Source: Pseudomonas protegens CHA0
GTDB lineage: Bacteria; Pseudomonadota; Gammaproteobacteria; Pseudomonadales; Pseudomonadaceae
DNA length: 64,000 bases
Assembly: GCF_000397205.1 (NCBI RefSeq)
Contig: NC_021237.1
Coordinates: 3,845,001-3,909,000, forward strand
Direction of reading: 5' to 3'
Shown here: piece after piece, positions 35,938 to 45,568 of the stretch
Layout of the letters: each line of letters opens with the position of its first letter
How positions within the stretch are numbered: the stretch's first letter is position 1
Notes under the pieces: generated by a model
Seen by the model: the letters and a program-made list of their open reading frames with translations, nothing else
Told to the model about the DNA's origin: nothing
Database searches by the model: none
Position numbers and translations under genes: made by a program

Positions 35938-36411
35938 ATGCCTTCACTCAAGCTCGTATGCCTTGCCCTCACGGTTCTGACCATCAGCGCCTGTGCCATC
36001 CCAACAGCCAAGACCGAACCCAACGACGTCGAGATCGCCGCCCAGAAACTGGTGGGGCAGCCGGCCAAGAATGCGTTTCAACTGTTCGGCAGGCCCGACC
36101 AGGGCATGGGGCCTTCTTCCTACGGCAGTGGAGGTTTCTACCTGTGGAACCGGGTGCAGACCCATACCACGCCAGAGAAGGTCTTCGTGCAGACCGGCGT
36201 CGAGTACGTCGGCCAGAAGGAGACCTGGGTAGGCATTGGCGGTGGCGGAGTCGGCGGCATGATGCCGGTGGGGAGCGAAGCGGTCTATCGCAAGACCGGG
36301 TATGAGGAAAACCGGACAGTGCTCGATTACTTCTGCAGCATCACCCTGTACACCGATAGCCAGAACATCATCACCGATGCCAGCGTAATCGACTGCAACA
36401 GCAAGAAGTGA
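35938..36411 (+). CDS. Lipoprotein of unknown function
   Basis: The product is 157 residues from ATG 35938. The lipobox ISAC is at about 16-19. The mature part begins like SmpA/BamE-type small outer-membrane folds (AAQKLVGQPAKNAFQLFGRPDQG) with a glycine-rich loop (GIGGGGVGGMMPVG). It is divergent from the tiny-peptide genes, and the 291-base gap between them must hold both promoters. Confidence 0.72.
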   Translation: MPSLKLVCLALTVLTISACAIPTAKTEPNDVEIAAQKLVGQPAKNAFQLFGRPDQGMGPSSYGSGGFYLWNRVQTHTTPEKVFVQTGVEYVGQKETWVGIGGGGVGGMMPVGSEAVYRKTGYEENRTVLDYFCSITLYTDSQNIITDASVIDCNSKK

Positions 36412-36531
36412 TCGGGTGATCCAGCTAAACAGGGCCGCCCCCCAGTCTTGTGCAACCAGGGTTCACCCCGGGTGGCCGGCCTGCCCCCCTTAGCTGATAT
36501 CATTCGGCAACTTACCCGCCGAGTCGCACAC

Positions 36532-36693
36532 ATGAATCGCCGCAAGAAAATCAACCAACTGCTGAAGGCCAACGCCAAGAAGGCCAGCGCCAAACTGGCA
36601 CCGAAGAAGAAGTGCACCTACATCAGCAAGGCCGATCGCTTGAAGCTGGCGGCTGAAGCCGCTCAAGACCCGGTCATCGCACCCGAAAGCTGA
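36532..36693 (+). CDS. DUF2986 family protein, 53 aa
   Basis: A 54-codon frame starts MNRRKKINQLLKANAKKASA and continues KKKCTYISKADRLKLA. This is the DUF2986 pattern: very basic, one Cys, possibly nucleic-acid associated. The start is clear although the SD is weak. Confidence 0.75.
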   Translation: MNRRKKINQLLKANAKKASAKLAPKKKCTYISKADRLKLAAEAAQDPVIAPES

Positions 36694-37135
36694 TCCAGCC
36701 CCCCCCAACAGCCTTGGCCGCCGTAGCACACTGCCCCCCTCCCTGAGCGGCCCTGGCCTTTACCTGAATCACCCTGCCCCCTCGAGCCTGAGCGCTCCAT
36801 CGACCTCCTGCGGCCTGCCCTGGGAAGCTGCCCGCCGCAGTTTCCGCGGCCCTGCTCGATAGCGGCAATACGCCATTAGCACATTTGCCCTAATCGACCC
36901 ACGACGCCCGGCGCACCTATATTTCTACCCTTGAGCAGCCCACCTGCTGCCACGAACAAAAAACTCGAGGAGCGCCCTCTGGTCATGGCAGCCACTCACC
37001 AGAGTCCGCCCTGCCCATCGCCCGATACAGCCCCTGAGCTTGGCCACTCACCGTCTTGCCAACGGACTGAGTTGATTTTTCTTCACCCGCAAGCACCGCC
37101 TCCAGGTGCCCACCACAGCAAAGGATTGTTGCCCT
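36694..37135. other. Gene-free stretch
   Basis: No gene is supported in about 440 bases. The open frames here have no SD. The segment 36710-36860 is C-rich on the plus strand. Confidence 0.4.
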
Positions 37136-37699
37136 ATGCTCACCTCCCTCAGACCCTGGCTGCCCGCCTTGCTGCTGTGCAGTCCGCTGGCTGCACAAGC
37201 GGAAAGTGCCCCGGCCGGCGACTTCTGGATGATTCATCACCAGGGCAGCCTCAACAAGAACGAAGCCTTCATCGTCGACGGTGAACCTTCCAACATCTTC
37301 CTGCGCAAGGGCGGTGTCCGTTCGCTGGGCGTCTATCAGCTCTACGAAGAAGGCGGCAAGCCAACGATGACCGCGTATGACGTCGAAGTCGACTGCGCGA
37401 AGAACCGGGTGCGCCTGAACGGCGCGCAGAACTACAGCAAGTTCTTCAACGACTTGCGCCCGAAGAAGGTTTCCACTCAATGGCAAAAGCAGCCCGAGCC
37501 CTGGATAGCCCAGACCCGGGACTTCCTCTGTCATCCGGAGCAGCGCCAGGCGAAGCAGATGTATCCGCTCGGCAAGATGCCTACCTCGCAGATGATTTCG
37601 GCCGCTCCGGGGCTGTTCCAGTTAATGAATCACGAGCACACCAAGACGGCCATCCTGAAGATCGTCGACCAGGCATTCGATCAGATGCCCGCCAAATGA
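37136..37699 (+). CDS. Secreted protein of unknown function, 187 aa
   Basis: From ATG 37136 a signal peptide runs to AAQAES. The mature protein has FWMIHHQGSLNKNEAFIVDG and DVEVDCAKNRVRLNGAQ with a second Cys (DFLCHPEQ). It is probably a periplasmic all-beta domain. It is followed after 25 bases by a lipoprotein gene in the same direction, likely one operon. Confidence 0.68.
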   Translation: MLTSLRPWLPALLLCSPLAAQAESAPAGDFWMIHHQGSLNKNEAFIVDGEPSNIFLRKGGVRSLGVYQLYEEGGKPTMTAYDVEVDCAKNRVRLNGAQNYSKFFNDLRPKKVSTQWQKQPEPWIAQTRDFLCHPEQRQAKQMYPLGKMPTSQMISAAPGLFQLMNHEHTKTAILKIVDQAFDQMPAK

Positions 37700-37724
37700 A
37701 CGCACTATTTATGGAGAACGTGCG

Positions 37725-38120
37725 ATGAAAAGACTGCTCGCACTGGGAATAGCCGCCATCCTGCTCAGCGGATGCTCGGCCATTCCGACCCTGCCCGAAG
37801 CCCAGGCCCGCAACTACTGGAAGAACCGCCCGGTTGGCGAGGCGATCGAGCACTTTGGCGTCCCCAACCAAGTCGCCACCGCCCCCGAAAAGGACTGGGT
37901 GGTACTGATCTATAAACGCGACACCTCGTACACCTCACGCGAAGCGCTCGGCACCTACACCGGCCCACAGAATGGCCAACTGGTACACGCTGAATACTGG
38001 GGCGACGTGACCAACTCAGCCAGCTGCGAAATCCGCGTCGCCATCAACCGCGCCAGGCAAGTGGACTACCTGCTGACTCGAGGCCGATGCGCCGGCATAA
38101 AGCTCAAGCCAGAAGCCTGA
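37725..38120 (+). CDS. Lipoprotein, 131 aa
   Basis: SD GGAG precedes the ATG. The lipobox LSGC is at about 14-17. The mature part (YWKNRPVGEAIEHFGVPNQ) resembles the SmpA/BamE-like pattern seen also in the lipoprotein at 35938, so the two may be distant relatives. It ends with a Cys pair (SCEIRVA, RGRCAG). Confidence 0.7.
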   Translation: MKRLLALGIAAILLSGCSAIPTLPEAQARNYWKNRPVGEAIEHFGVPNQVATAPEKDWVVLIYKRDTSYTSREALGTYTGPQNGQLVHAEYWGDVTNSASCEIRVAINRARQVDYLLTRGRCAGIKLKPEA

Positions 38121-38637
38121 CCCTCCTTGACCCGCCCCGGGTGGCCAGAGCCACGCCGGGCCAGGGGTCTGCTCCTGGCCCATGGCCAACCTCCATAGCG
38201 GCGGCACCAGACGATCTACTGGGCGGTATAGCTCGCGTGGCATCGAACAACCATTCCAAATTTGACCTGTCGCCACTGCTACAGCACTATCCGCCTGCCG
38301 AAAAACGTGTAGGGGTCGTGCTCGATGGCAGGGCGGCGAATTACGCTGCCACGAGCAACTCCGCAGGTTCAAATGGCGGGCTACCGGCTGATCAATCTGC
38401 AGTCACCCCGGACAGCGCAGGGGTGGCTCGCAAGACCCAAGGTTGGCTTGGCCAGTGTCGCCTTGCCCGGCACGGTAGCGGGCGAACACTGCAAATGATT
38501 GTTGGGAGCTGTACGTGGGCGACAGTTACCTGGCAACAGTTTTTATGACAAGTTGAGCCCCCTAGGCCCCAGGGTGTTCACGTACTAATCATTTATTTAC
38601 GGTGCCTGGAGTCCGGGCATTTAGTGCCGAGGTATTT
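38121..38637. other. Gene-free stretch before methyltransferase pair
   Basis: No gene is supported in 517 bases. The base composition becomes more AT-rich toward 38540-38637, where the promoter of the methyltransferase pair probably lies. Confidence 0.4.
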
Positions 38638-39324
38638 ATGGGATTGCTTGATAGAGATTTTAGGTTGGACAGTGGTGAACGACTCACCGCATTGCACCCG
38701 GATGCACTCCCGCCCGATGCCATCGCTCGCTATGAATTCGCACGCGAGGTCCTCGCCGACCTGCCGGGGCCGCTGCTGGGCGCCGATATCTTTTGCGGCA
38801 ATGGCTATGGCACTCATCTGCTGGCGCAATCCCTGCCCTGCTTCATGCACGGCATCGACGGCTCGGCCGAGTCCATTGACCTGGCTAACCGCAATTATGT
38901 CGATTTGAACGTACTGTTCAGCCAGAAATTTTTTCCGTTTTCACTGCCAGCCAACCACTTTGATTTCATTGTGTCGATCGAGTCCATCGAGCACGTCGAG
39001 CAGGGCGAAGCGTTCTTTGGGCTGATGGTCCATGCATTGAAGCCCGGCGGCCGATTGATTATCTCCGCACCCAACTCACAGGTTGTGGACCTGAGCAAAA
39101 ACCCCTACGCGTGGCACTACAAACACTACACCGTGGAAGAGTTCCTGAGCTTGGGCGAACGGCATGGTTTGACCCTGATGACCTGGCTGGGGGCCGACTG
39201 CACGTTGGTCAATCCAAGTAGCGGAAAGGTGGTCTCGGGCAATTACTACAGCCCCCATAGCGGTGCTTTGACCGCAGGCCGTATCGGCGATACGCAAACT
39301 TTTTACTTCCAGAAACCACAGTGA
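38638..39324 (+). CDS. Class I SAM-dependent methyltransferase
   Basis: The product is 228 residues from ATG 38638 behind GAGG. LGADIFCGNGYGTHLLA is motif I and HGIDGSAESIDLANRNY motif II. FDFIVSIESIEHVEQGEAFFGLMVHALKPGGRLIISAPNS covers motifs IV-VI. The acceptor is unknown. Seven bases separate it from the next gene, so the pair is an operon. Confidence 0.82.
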   Translation: MGLLDRDFRLDSGERLTALHPDALPPDAIARYEFAREVLADLPGPLLGADIFCGNGYGTHLLAQSLPCFMHGIDGSAESIDLANRNYVDLNVLFSQKFFPFSLPANHFDFIVSIESIEHVEQGEAFFGLMVHALKPGGRLIISAPNSQVVDLSKNPYAWHYKHYTVEEFLSLGERHGLTLMTWLGADCTLVNPSSGKVVSGNYYSPHSGALTAGRIGDTQTFYFQKPQ

Positions 39325-39331
39325 GCCCGGC

Positions 39332-40381
39332 ATGACTGTTCGCAAGAAACTCTACTTTATCGGTTGGGATTACAGTACGCCGCGATCAGTGCCCTTCAAG
39401 CGCGCGTTGCAGGATCTGGACTTCCCTTGGGAACCGGTGGCGTTGGTGCACGACAAGGTACTGATTGATGCCGTTGATGGCATTCAACTGATGACCACTG
39501 AAGACTTCCTGGCGCAATGCATTCCGGGACAGACGACGGCCCTGCTGTTTTCTCACGATGAGCAGCAACGCAGTCTGTGGCAACGCCGTGGTCGTGACCA
39601 CGGTATTCAATGGGTCGACCAGGGCGAGTTGCTGATGGACTACGCCGCGCTGTTGAGCGACAGCGGGCGATCCCGGGATCTGGGGACGATGATCCTGCCG
39701 CAGGCATTCGACTCGGCAGCCCGTGACGCACTCAGGGCTTTTTGCGGGTGCTGGCCTGACGCGAAGTCCAACCAGACCTTCGAGGCGTATCTGAGCTTTC
39801 TTGATACCGGGTTGGCCAATCGGCTGTCCGAGGTCATGCAGCCCCTGAGTGAGCATCCGTTTTATCAGGCTGCCGCTCAAAGGCAGTCCATGCAGCCTTG
39901 CGAAACTGAAAACACCCTGGTTTGGGAGATCGCACCCAAGCGTACGGCCTTTCTTGAGCAAGCCGTATTGCAGTCCCCGAGCAAGCGCGTCAATTACGCA
40001 TTCTCTGCCATGAATGCCGCAGGCATTGCCGGCGAGGCTGCCAGGCTTAAATTGCTACTGCAGGGCCTGGGTATTTCACCTGCTGCGTCCTCCGTTCACA
40101 GCGAGGGTGGGGAGCTGTTCCAGACAGGCGTCGACGGCTTCGATTTGCCGGATATCGCGGCGCCGCGCAAATGGCTGCATCTGCAGGTTGATGATCCCGC
40201 CACCCTGCTACAAGCGCTGTCTCAGCACACTCGCGAGTTGCTGGCACATGTGCGAGTAGGTCTGCGCCCGACGCAACTGCTTCAATTGCTGGAGCGTCAT
40301 CCCATCGACAGCATGACATTGATCTGCGACAGGCCTGGCCCACTGGGATTACAGGTGACAATCAATATAAAGGGGCAGTGA
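39332..40381 (+). CDS. Unknown protein paired with methyltransferase, 349 aa
   Basis: A soluble protein with no export signal. It opens LYFIGWDYSTPRSVPFKRAL, has several Cys (QCIPG, RAFCGCW, MQPCETEN) and ends LQVTINIKGQ. I do not recognise the family. Coupling to a methyltransferase suggests a biosynthetic or modification function. It is less GC-biased than flanking genes. Confidence 0.65.
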   Translation: MTVRKKLYFIGWDYSTPRSVPFKRALQDLDFPWEPVALVHDKVLIDAVDGIQLMTTEDFLAQCIPGQTTALLFSHDEQQRSLWQRRGRDHGIQWVDQGELLMDYAALLSDSGRSRDLGTMILPQAFDSAARDALRAFCGCWPDAKSNQTFEAYLSFLDTGLANRLSEVMQPLSEHPFYQAAAQRQSMQPCETENTLVWEIAPKRTAFLEQAVLQSPSKRVNYAFSAMNAAGIAGEAARLKLLLQGLGISPAASSVHSEGGELFQTGVDGFDLPDIAAPRKWLHLQVDDPATLLQALSQHTRELLAHVRVGLRPTQLLQLLERHPIDSMTLICDRPGPLGLQVTINIKGQ

Positions 40382-40641
40382 GCGAACTCCCCGCGCTGTG
40401 CAAATCACCCACGGGTCGACAGTCACTATGGCTGTAATCGTCCGGCCTGATCCCAACGTTCAGGGAAATGGTGTCCACCTATTGAAGTGGGCACCATTTA
40501 GCCTGATTCAGACATACCTGACGGCTATTAATGAATGCTCAACGCTATCGCGCAGAGGGTTCAACGTACCGCTCACCGGCTACCTTTCGAAAAGCGTTGT
40601 TCGCATTGGCCGTCTTATCGGGCACGACACGAGCACACTCA

Positions 40642-41028
40642 TCACTGCTTGAGCAAATCACTCGGTTTCCAGCTCTGGTCAAAGAATGCCTGCTTGGGCC
40701 CGTAAAGCCGCACGATCACCAGGAAGCCCTTGTCCGGTACGGTCTTGATCCAGTTCTTGCCCTCGCCCGGAGATTTCGGGCCAAAGTAGATATCGGTGGA
40801 GCCGTCGCTGTTCTGCACCGGCTTATCCATCTGATTGAGAGACGGGAACGGCTGGCCGTTGTCCAGGCCCGAGGCGGTCAGGTTGTCGTAGGCGGTCACC
40901 GACCAGAACAACGCCGCAGGTACATTTGCCGGCAGGTTGAGCTTGTAGGTCTGGGCACCGTCGAGGAACTTGCCGTCGGCATCACGGGTGGTCGCGGGAT
41001 ACTTGGCACCGGCACCGACCATGTTCAT
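40642..41028 (-). pseudogene. C-terminal remnant of a DUF1254/DUF1214 protein
   Basis: Only about 128 residues of the C-terminal DUF1214 domain remain: AGAKYPATTRDADGKFLDGAQ, ALFWSVTAYDNLTASGLDNG, and the ending FDQSWKPSDLLKQ. Family members are usually 350-480 residues with an N-terminal DUF1254 domain and a signal peptide. Neither is found upstream, where sequence resembling the family stops abruptly. It is a truncated gene. Confidence 0.75.
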
Positions 41029-41243
41029 GTCGTCCCCTCCCTGCCTCTACCTGCGCAGGTCGTTATGGGCCTGCGAAGTCGAATTCGCACAGCGTTCAGA
41101 GTTCGATATGTGAGGTGAATCACAGCGTATTCTTGCTCTTTGCGCATGCCATCGGACCGGCCTTCCTAAATATTGCGCTCTACCCTCAAACCATTAATAT
41201 TGATGTTCAACACCTCCCGCCAACGCCCATCAAGGATTGATAC

Positions 41244-42287
41244 ATGAAACTGTTCCGGCAGCGCTCTGCCCTACCCGCCGCGTTGCTCCTCGCTCTTTCC
41301 CTCTCCGGTTGCGTCTCCGATCTCGATTCGGGTGCCTACGGCAGCATGGACGATCCGCGCTACGCGCAGCTGTTGGACCAGGTGGACGCAGCACTCAAGG
41401 CGAACATGGCGGTGGTGCTGGTGGCGGACGTGATGCCGCACAAGTCGCTGAGCGATGCGCTGACCATGACTCAATGGACGCCGACGGTGATCTGGGAATA
41501 CGAGAAGGATCCGAAGGTGACCTTCGGCCGCAAGTTCCAGACCAACGCGCTGCAGAGGCCGCCTGGTGAAACCTATCTGTTCAAGGCCTTCGAGGTGCAC
41601 ATCCTGCCACCAGGCAAATACTTGCTGACCGGCGGCGACGACTACCAGATCCACGGCTTGCTCGACCAGGTCGGCGCCCGCAGCGGCCCACCCGGTTCGG
41701 GCCATGGCGCCAACGGGACTGCCTACCTGTCCCCCGAGCTGTATCGCGAGTACTACAGGGAAGAGGTCTGGAAGGACGCGACCTATGGCAGCGAGACCAA
41801 GACCGAAGGTGTCTGTACCGCCGTGCTCAGGGCTTCGGGTGCCTGCGTGAGCTGGGGTGAACAGCAATATACCCAGACGACGGCGCTCTCCCCGGGCGGC
41901 TATTACCAACAGACCGATTCTCGCGACGTTCCCGCGATCAAGGTCCAGGCACGCCTGCCGGTCGACAAGGCGCTTGCCAGTTTCACCATCCAGGGCGGCC
42001 AATTGCTGCTGGCCCCACGCATGCACCTGAAGACCCCTGGCTACAAGTACCAGCAGTCGAAGTGCCGGGCGATCGACCCGAAGAAAATCGAGTGCCCTCT
42101 CGACAACCTGACCGTCTATACCTGGCCGGCGCCCATGAGCTTTACGCAGAATCTCATCGAGCAGCGCAACCTGAGCGAGAAGCACCGGCAGTTGCTGTCC
42201 AGGCTCCAGCCCATGCAAATCACGCCGCTGGGCAAGCAAGGCATGGAAGATCCCATCTGGGGCGTGCCGTTGTCACTGGCCAAGTAA
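41244..42287 (+). CDS. Lipoprotein of unknown function, 347 aa
   Basis: The lipobox LSGC is at about 20-23, followed by VSD. The mature part begins DDPRYAQLLDQVDAALKANMAVVLVADVM and is probably periplasmic or outer-membrane anchored. A C-terminal repeat-like region contains CRAIDPKKIECP. The family is not recognised. Confidence 0.7.
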   Translation: MKLFRQRSALPAALLLALSLSGCVSDLDSGAYGSMDDPRYAQLLDQVDAALKANMAVVLVADVMPHKSLSDALTMTQWTPTVIWEYEKDPKVTFGRKFQTNALQRPPGETYLFKAFEVHILPPGKYLLTGGDDYQIHGLLDQVGARSGPPGSGHGANGTAYLSPELYREYYREEVWKDATYGSETKTEGVCTAVLRASGACVSWGEQQYTQTTALSPGGYYQQTDSRDVPAIKVQARLPVDKALASFTIQGGQLLLAPRMHLKTPGYKYQQSKCRAIDPKKIECPLDNLTVYTWPAPMSFTQNLIEQRNLSEKHRQLLSRLQPMQITPLGKQGMEDPIWGVPLSLAK

Positions 42288-42441
42288 GACAAGTCCGGGG
42301 GTATGGGCGTCTCATCGAATACCGTGTCGAGCATGCGCTCGGGGGCCTGTTTGCCTGAATTCGGCACGCCCCCGGTGCAGGCCCTGCCACCCCGATGGGG
42401 CCGACTGCCCACTTGCCCCTCCTGGCAATTGGAATACTGCG

Positions 42442-42822
42442 ATGAATAAACGTGTCCCCGCCCTGATTTTCTCATCCGCCTTGCTGGCCGCATGCGGCCC
42501 CAACAAAATTGTCTACGACCTGCCTTCACCCAGCGGGAAATATCATGTGCAAGTACGCCAGTGCCCTCAAAGCGGATCCATCACATGGAGCGAGAAGCTC
42601 CAGGTCTCGGTACTGGAATCCGGCGTATCGGCAGCCTGCCAATCTGCGGTGCAAGCCTTGGCTCAGTTCGACGCCAATGAGGCCGCAAGCCAGCTCCAGC
42701 TCGAATGGATTTCAGATACTGAACTCAGGGCCTGGCTGCCAGGCTTCAACGTCGACTACGGGCCATCATCGGCAACCTACAAACACGACAATCCGGTCAA
42801 GGTGATCTTCTCGCCCAGATAA
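42442..42822 (+). CDS. Lipoprotein of unknown function, 126 aa
   Basis: The lipobox LAAC is at about 15-18. The mature part begins YDLPSPSGKYHVQVRQC with a second Cys (SAACQSA), typical of small beta-sandwich lipoproteins. No function is evident. Confidence 0.68.
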   Translation: MNKRVPALIFSSALLAACGPNKIVYDLPSPSGKYHVQVRQCPQSGSITWSEKLQVSVLESGVSAACQSAVQALAQFDANEAASQLQLEWISDTELRAWLPGFNVDYGPSSATYKHDNPVKVIFSPR

Positions 42823-43039
42823 TGAGCCGTGGGGTTGCGAGGTATCGACTTACGAAGTTGCAAGGCAGCTAAATAGCCGCCCTCGGAAAACACTAGACTG
42901 CGAAACACCCGCCGAACGATTTAGCTAATCTGTTGCATCGACCGGTTGAATCCACCGCCAGAAGCGGTCACTGCATAAACTCGGCGCACGCGAACCGGCA
43001 AACCGGAACGCCTGCGGTGTCTACGCTCTGGAAAAAGAC

Positions 43040-43399
43040 TCAGTTGCCCAAGCACTTTAACAATAGGGCCAACACCCAGTCTTCTTGCGAGGCCAATGCC
43101 GTGCTGATCTCCTCGCATCTCCCATTCAGAGACAGCAGGTTGCCAGCCAGTACTTCTCCACTGGACATGCACATATCCAAAACAATACTAAAAACCCCGT
43201 TACCTACCTGCTTGCTTTCAAAAACAAGCTCAACCTCTTTAGGGAAGATCGTCACGTAGACGAAGAGTATTCCATTCGCGTATGTGTAGTGGCCATGATT
43301 TCTTTTGAGTAAAACATTCTGGCTTTTCGAAGCCTTCACATAAACATTATCTAGAAACCTTTGAAGGATGAGCAAAGGCTCTGGCTTTTCAGTGCTCAT
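43040..43399 (-). CDS. Low-GC hypothetical protein, 119 aa
   Basis: From ATG 43399 (SD AAGGA) the product starts MSTEKPEPLLILQRFLDN and contains FVYVTIFPKEVELVFESKQVG. It is soluble and not recognised. The size, AT-rich codons and isolation next to another low-GC unknown recall orphan immunity genes, but there is no direct evidence. Confidence 0.55.
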   Translation of the reverse strand: MSTEKPEPLLILQRFLDNVYVKASKSQNVLLKRNHGHYTYANGILFVYVTIFPKEVELVFESKQVGNGVFSIVLDMCMSSGEVLAGNLLSLNGRCEEISTALASQEDWVLALLLKCLGN

Positions 43400-43685
43400 T
43401 GGGTTTCCTTGCGAGCAGTAGACTTCAACACGCCATTCTAACCAACATCGACGGCGCCCGAGCTGCACGATGCGCAAGGGCGGCCATCTGCGGGTCATTG
43501 CCATCTGTGATGAGTAGTTGTTCTTAGCTATCTGCTTACCAGCCGAGGGCCTCGCCCCCCCATAACACCCAGCTCGCCAAATGCAACCAGGGTAGGGAGA
43601 ATAGGACCTCGAACCCCTACCTGAATCTGCACTGACCGCTTTCGGCCGATTGCTGCTGCAGGATAAGAGTAAAAGATGGAGCTGT
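43400..43685. other. Intergenic region between low-GC unknowns
   Basis: No gene is supported in 286 bases. Confidence 0.4.
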
Positions 43686-44171
43686 ATGATGATTGATAGC
43701 CTGGAGGTTCAAGAGTTCGATTACCTTGAACAGGCGTTACTTGAAGCGAGCGTGCCTTTCAGTGAAATAACACGTCAGTACGCACGCTATTTGCTCAGTC
43801 TAATCGACGGCGGTGTACTTGCTAGCATTTCCACCCCTAAGTTGAAAGTGCTGATTCCATATATCGAAAAAAGCATCCAGCGAGAACCTATAGAAAGCGA
43901 TGGGGATCTCCGGAGAAGGCTTGTACTAGAACTCTGGACGGTAGAGCAACAGCACCGTAAATCAGATGAAGACTTTGCGAACCTCATACGCTGTGTACTT
44001 TTTTGCTTTGCAACAGAAGAGTGCTGGATAGAGGAAGGTACTGGGGACGCGACGCCTATCTATCTTTATTTTCTGGCTCTAAAAAAAATACTACCTGGCA
44101 CAAGAAAAGCCTTTATTAGAAGTTTTCAAGGTTTTATTGCAGCCAACGGGAAATACACGCTTCACGAATAG
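43686..44171 (+). CDS. Low-GC hypothetical protein, 161 aa
   Basis: ATG 43686 or 43689, with GGAG upstream. The product is all-alpha in appearance (DYLEQALLEASVPFSEI, YLLSLIDGGVLASIS, LVLELWTVEQQHRKS) and acidic, with no export signal. It resembles small cytoplasmic immunity or regulatory proteins. No toxin gene is adjacent. Confidence 0.58.
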   Translation: MMIDSLEVQEFDYLEQALLEASVPFSEITRQYARYLLSLIDGGVLASISTPKLKVLIPYIEKSIQREPIESDGDLRRRLVLELWTVEQQHRKSDEDFANLIRCVLFCFATEECWIEEGTGDATPIYLYFLALKKILPGTRKAFIRSFQGFIAANGKYTLHE

Positions 44172-44511
44172 ATTGGCCCGGCCAGGCATCTTTAGATTCA
44201 CTGCGCTGAAACGCCGCCAGACGGGCCCTGGCGGGCCGAAACTCTCGAAACCTCCCCAAAGGCGGGTTCGGCCACATGATCCAAAGCACTGAAACTGTTA
44301 CGCCCGGTCATGCCACGACATCCACATACATTTGATGGAGCAGCCTGCGGCGAACCTCTGGACCGGATCCTGGGGCAGAACGATGGTTTCCTCGAACACG
44401 CCGGGATGTTCGCCATTCCTCGCGGTATATCTTAAAATGCGCGGTTGCCGAAGAACCGTCATGACCATAGCCATGAAAGGCTTCCATTCTTTACAGATAA
44501 GTGTGGTCAAG
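44172..44511. other. Gene-free stretch
   Basis: No gene is firmly supported. A leftward frame at 44298-44528 contains protein-like sequence (YTARNGEHPGVFEETIVLPQ) but no SD, and could be a remnant. Confidence 0.35.
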
Positions 44512-45423
44512 ATGAACAAGCCTTTCATTACACTGTGCCCTGAAATTACTCGGGCGCACGCGCTGACATTGATGGATTGGTTGGAGGATGAGCGCGTTAC
44601 CTGCTTTCTGAGCGATTCGCGTCACGTCTCCCGCTCCATCGAACAAGTCATCGATCGGACTCAATTGCCGATCCTGACCCATCTATTCAACCGGGACGGC
44701 CGGTTCTTCATGGCCTATGACCGGCATGACGCTCCGGTGGGCTTTGTCCGTCTGGTCAAGACCGGCTCCAATTGCGAGATAGTCCTGGTCATCGGAGACA
44801 GCGACAAATGGGGCCGGAACCTGGGCGCACGCACCATTCGCGAAGGCATGAAACTGGCCTTCCTCGACATGCGGGCCGAGAAGCTCATCGCCAAGATCCA
44901 CCCGGACAACACGCGCTCGCTGAAAGCCTTTCAGCGCAGCGGCTTTGTGCTTGAAAGCGAAACGCCGACATTGAAATCATTTTCCATGACGGCCGAGCGC
45001 TATCTCCAGTTCTTGCGCGAAGGTACCGTTGTCGACTCCACTGAGATCTACATCACTGAAATCGACAAGGCCAGGCTCGAGAGCCTGATCGTGTTCGAGC
45101 AAGGCCCGACGATTGTTGAACTCGAACATGAGCTTGAGCGAGCCATTGTCGTCAAGCCGCAGCAGGTGGCGCGCAACGTCATCACGATGAACTCCAGGGC
45201 CTTGCTGCAACTGGACGACGAAGAGATCGAAGTGGCCTTGGTCTACCCTGAAGACGCGGACAGCACCGCAGGGAAGCATTCGGTGTATTCCGATATAGGC
45301 GCCGCCATCCTTGGCTATCAGGAGGGGGACACCATCGACTGGCGAATCTCTGATCGCACCCGCCGGATTGAAATCAGGAAAGTGCTTTACCAGCCGGAGG
45401 CTGCGGGGGATTTCCACCTGTAA
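44512..45423 (+). CDS. GNAT acetyltransferase fused to Rnk-like GreA/GreB C-terminal domain
   Basis: With ATG 44512 the product is 303 residues; ATG 44473 is possible. Residues about 1-170 are a GNAT domain (IVLVIGDSDKWGRNLGARTIREGMKLAFLDM, KIHPDNTRSLKAFQRSGF). Residues about 180-303 are a Rnk/GreA-C-like domain (TEIDKARLESLIVFEQGP, VVKPQQVARNVITMNSR, KHSVYSDIGAAILGYQEGD, VLYQPEAAGDFHL). Rnk binds RNA polymerase, so the fusion may acetylate a target near transcription complexes. Confidence 0.85.
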   Translation: MNKPFITLCPEITRAHALTLMDWLEDERVTCFLSDSRHVSRSIEQVIDRTQLPILTHLFNRDGRFFMAYDRHDAPVGFVRLVKTGSNCEIVLVIGDSDKWGRNLGARTIREGMKLAFLDMRAEKLIAKIHPDNTRSLKAFQRSGFVLESETPTLKSFSMTAERYLQFLREGTVVDSTEIYITEIDKARLESLIVFEQGPTIVELEHELERAIVVKPQQVARNVITMNSRALLQLDDEEIEVALVYPEDADSTAGKHSVYSDIGAAILGYQEGDTIDWRISDRTRRIEIRKVLYQPEAAGDFHL

Positions 45424-45453
45424 GTGCGCCCTTTGCTTGGCGTTCGACCATCA

Positions 45454-45490
45454 AGCGCGAGGACTCCCCAAAGGAGAGTGCCGCGCTTTT
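45454..45490 (+). terminator. Rho-independent terminator after GNAT-Rnk gene
   Basis: AGCGCG...CGCGCT with an internal second stem (ACTCCCC/GGAGAGT), followed by TTTTCG. Confidence 0.75.
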
Positions 45491-45568
45491 CGTGCCTGAG
45501 CGGCCCGTTGCTTTGGTCAAAAGCAGGAGGCGGTAGAACAGGTCTAGCCGGCTATCGATGTTGATGAC

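Noticed and set aside
44298..44528. 76-aa leftward frame opposite the GNAT-Rnk upstream region
   Set aside because: No SD or start context; some protein-like sequence, but too little to call a gene.
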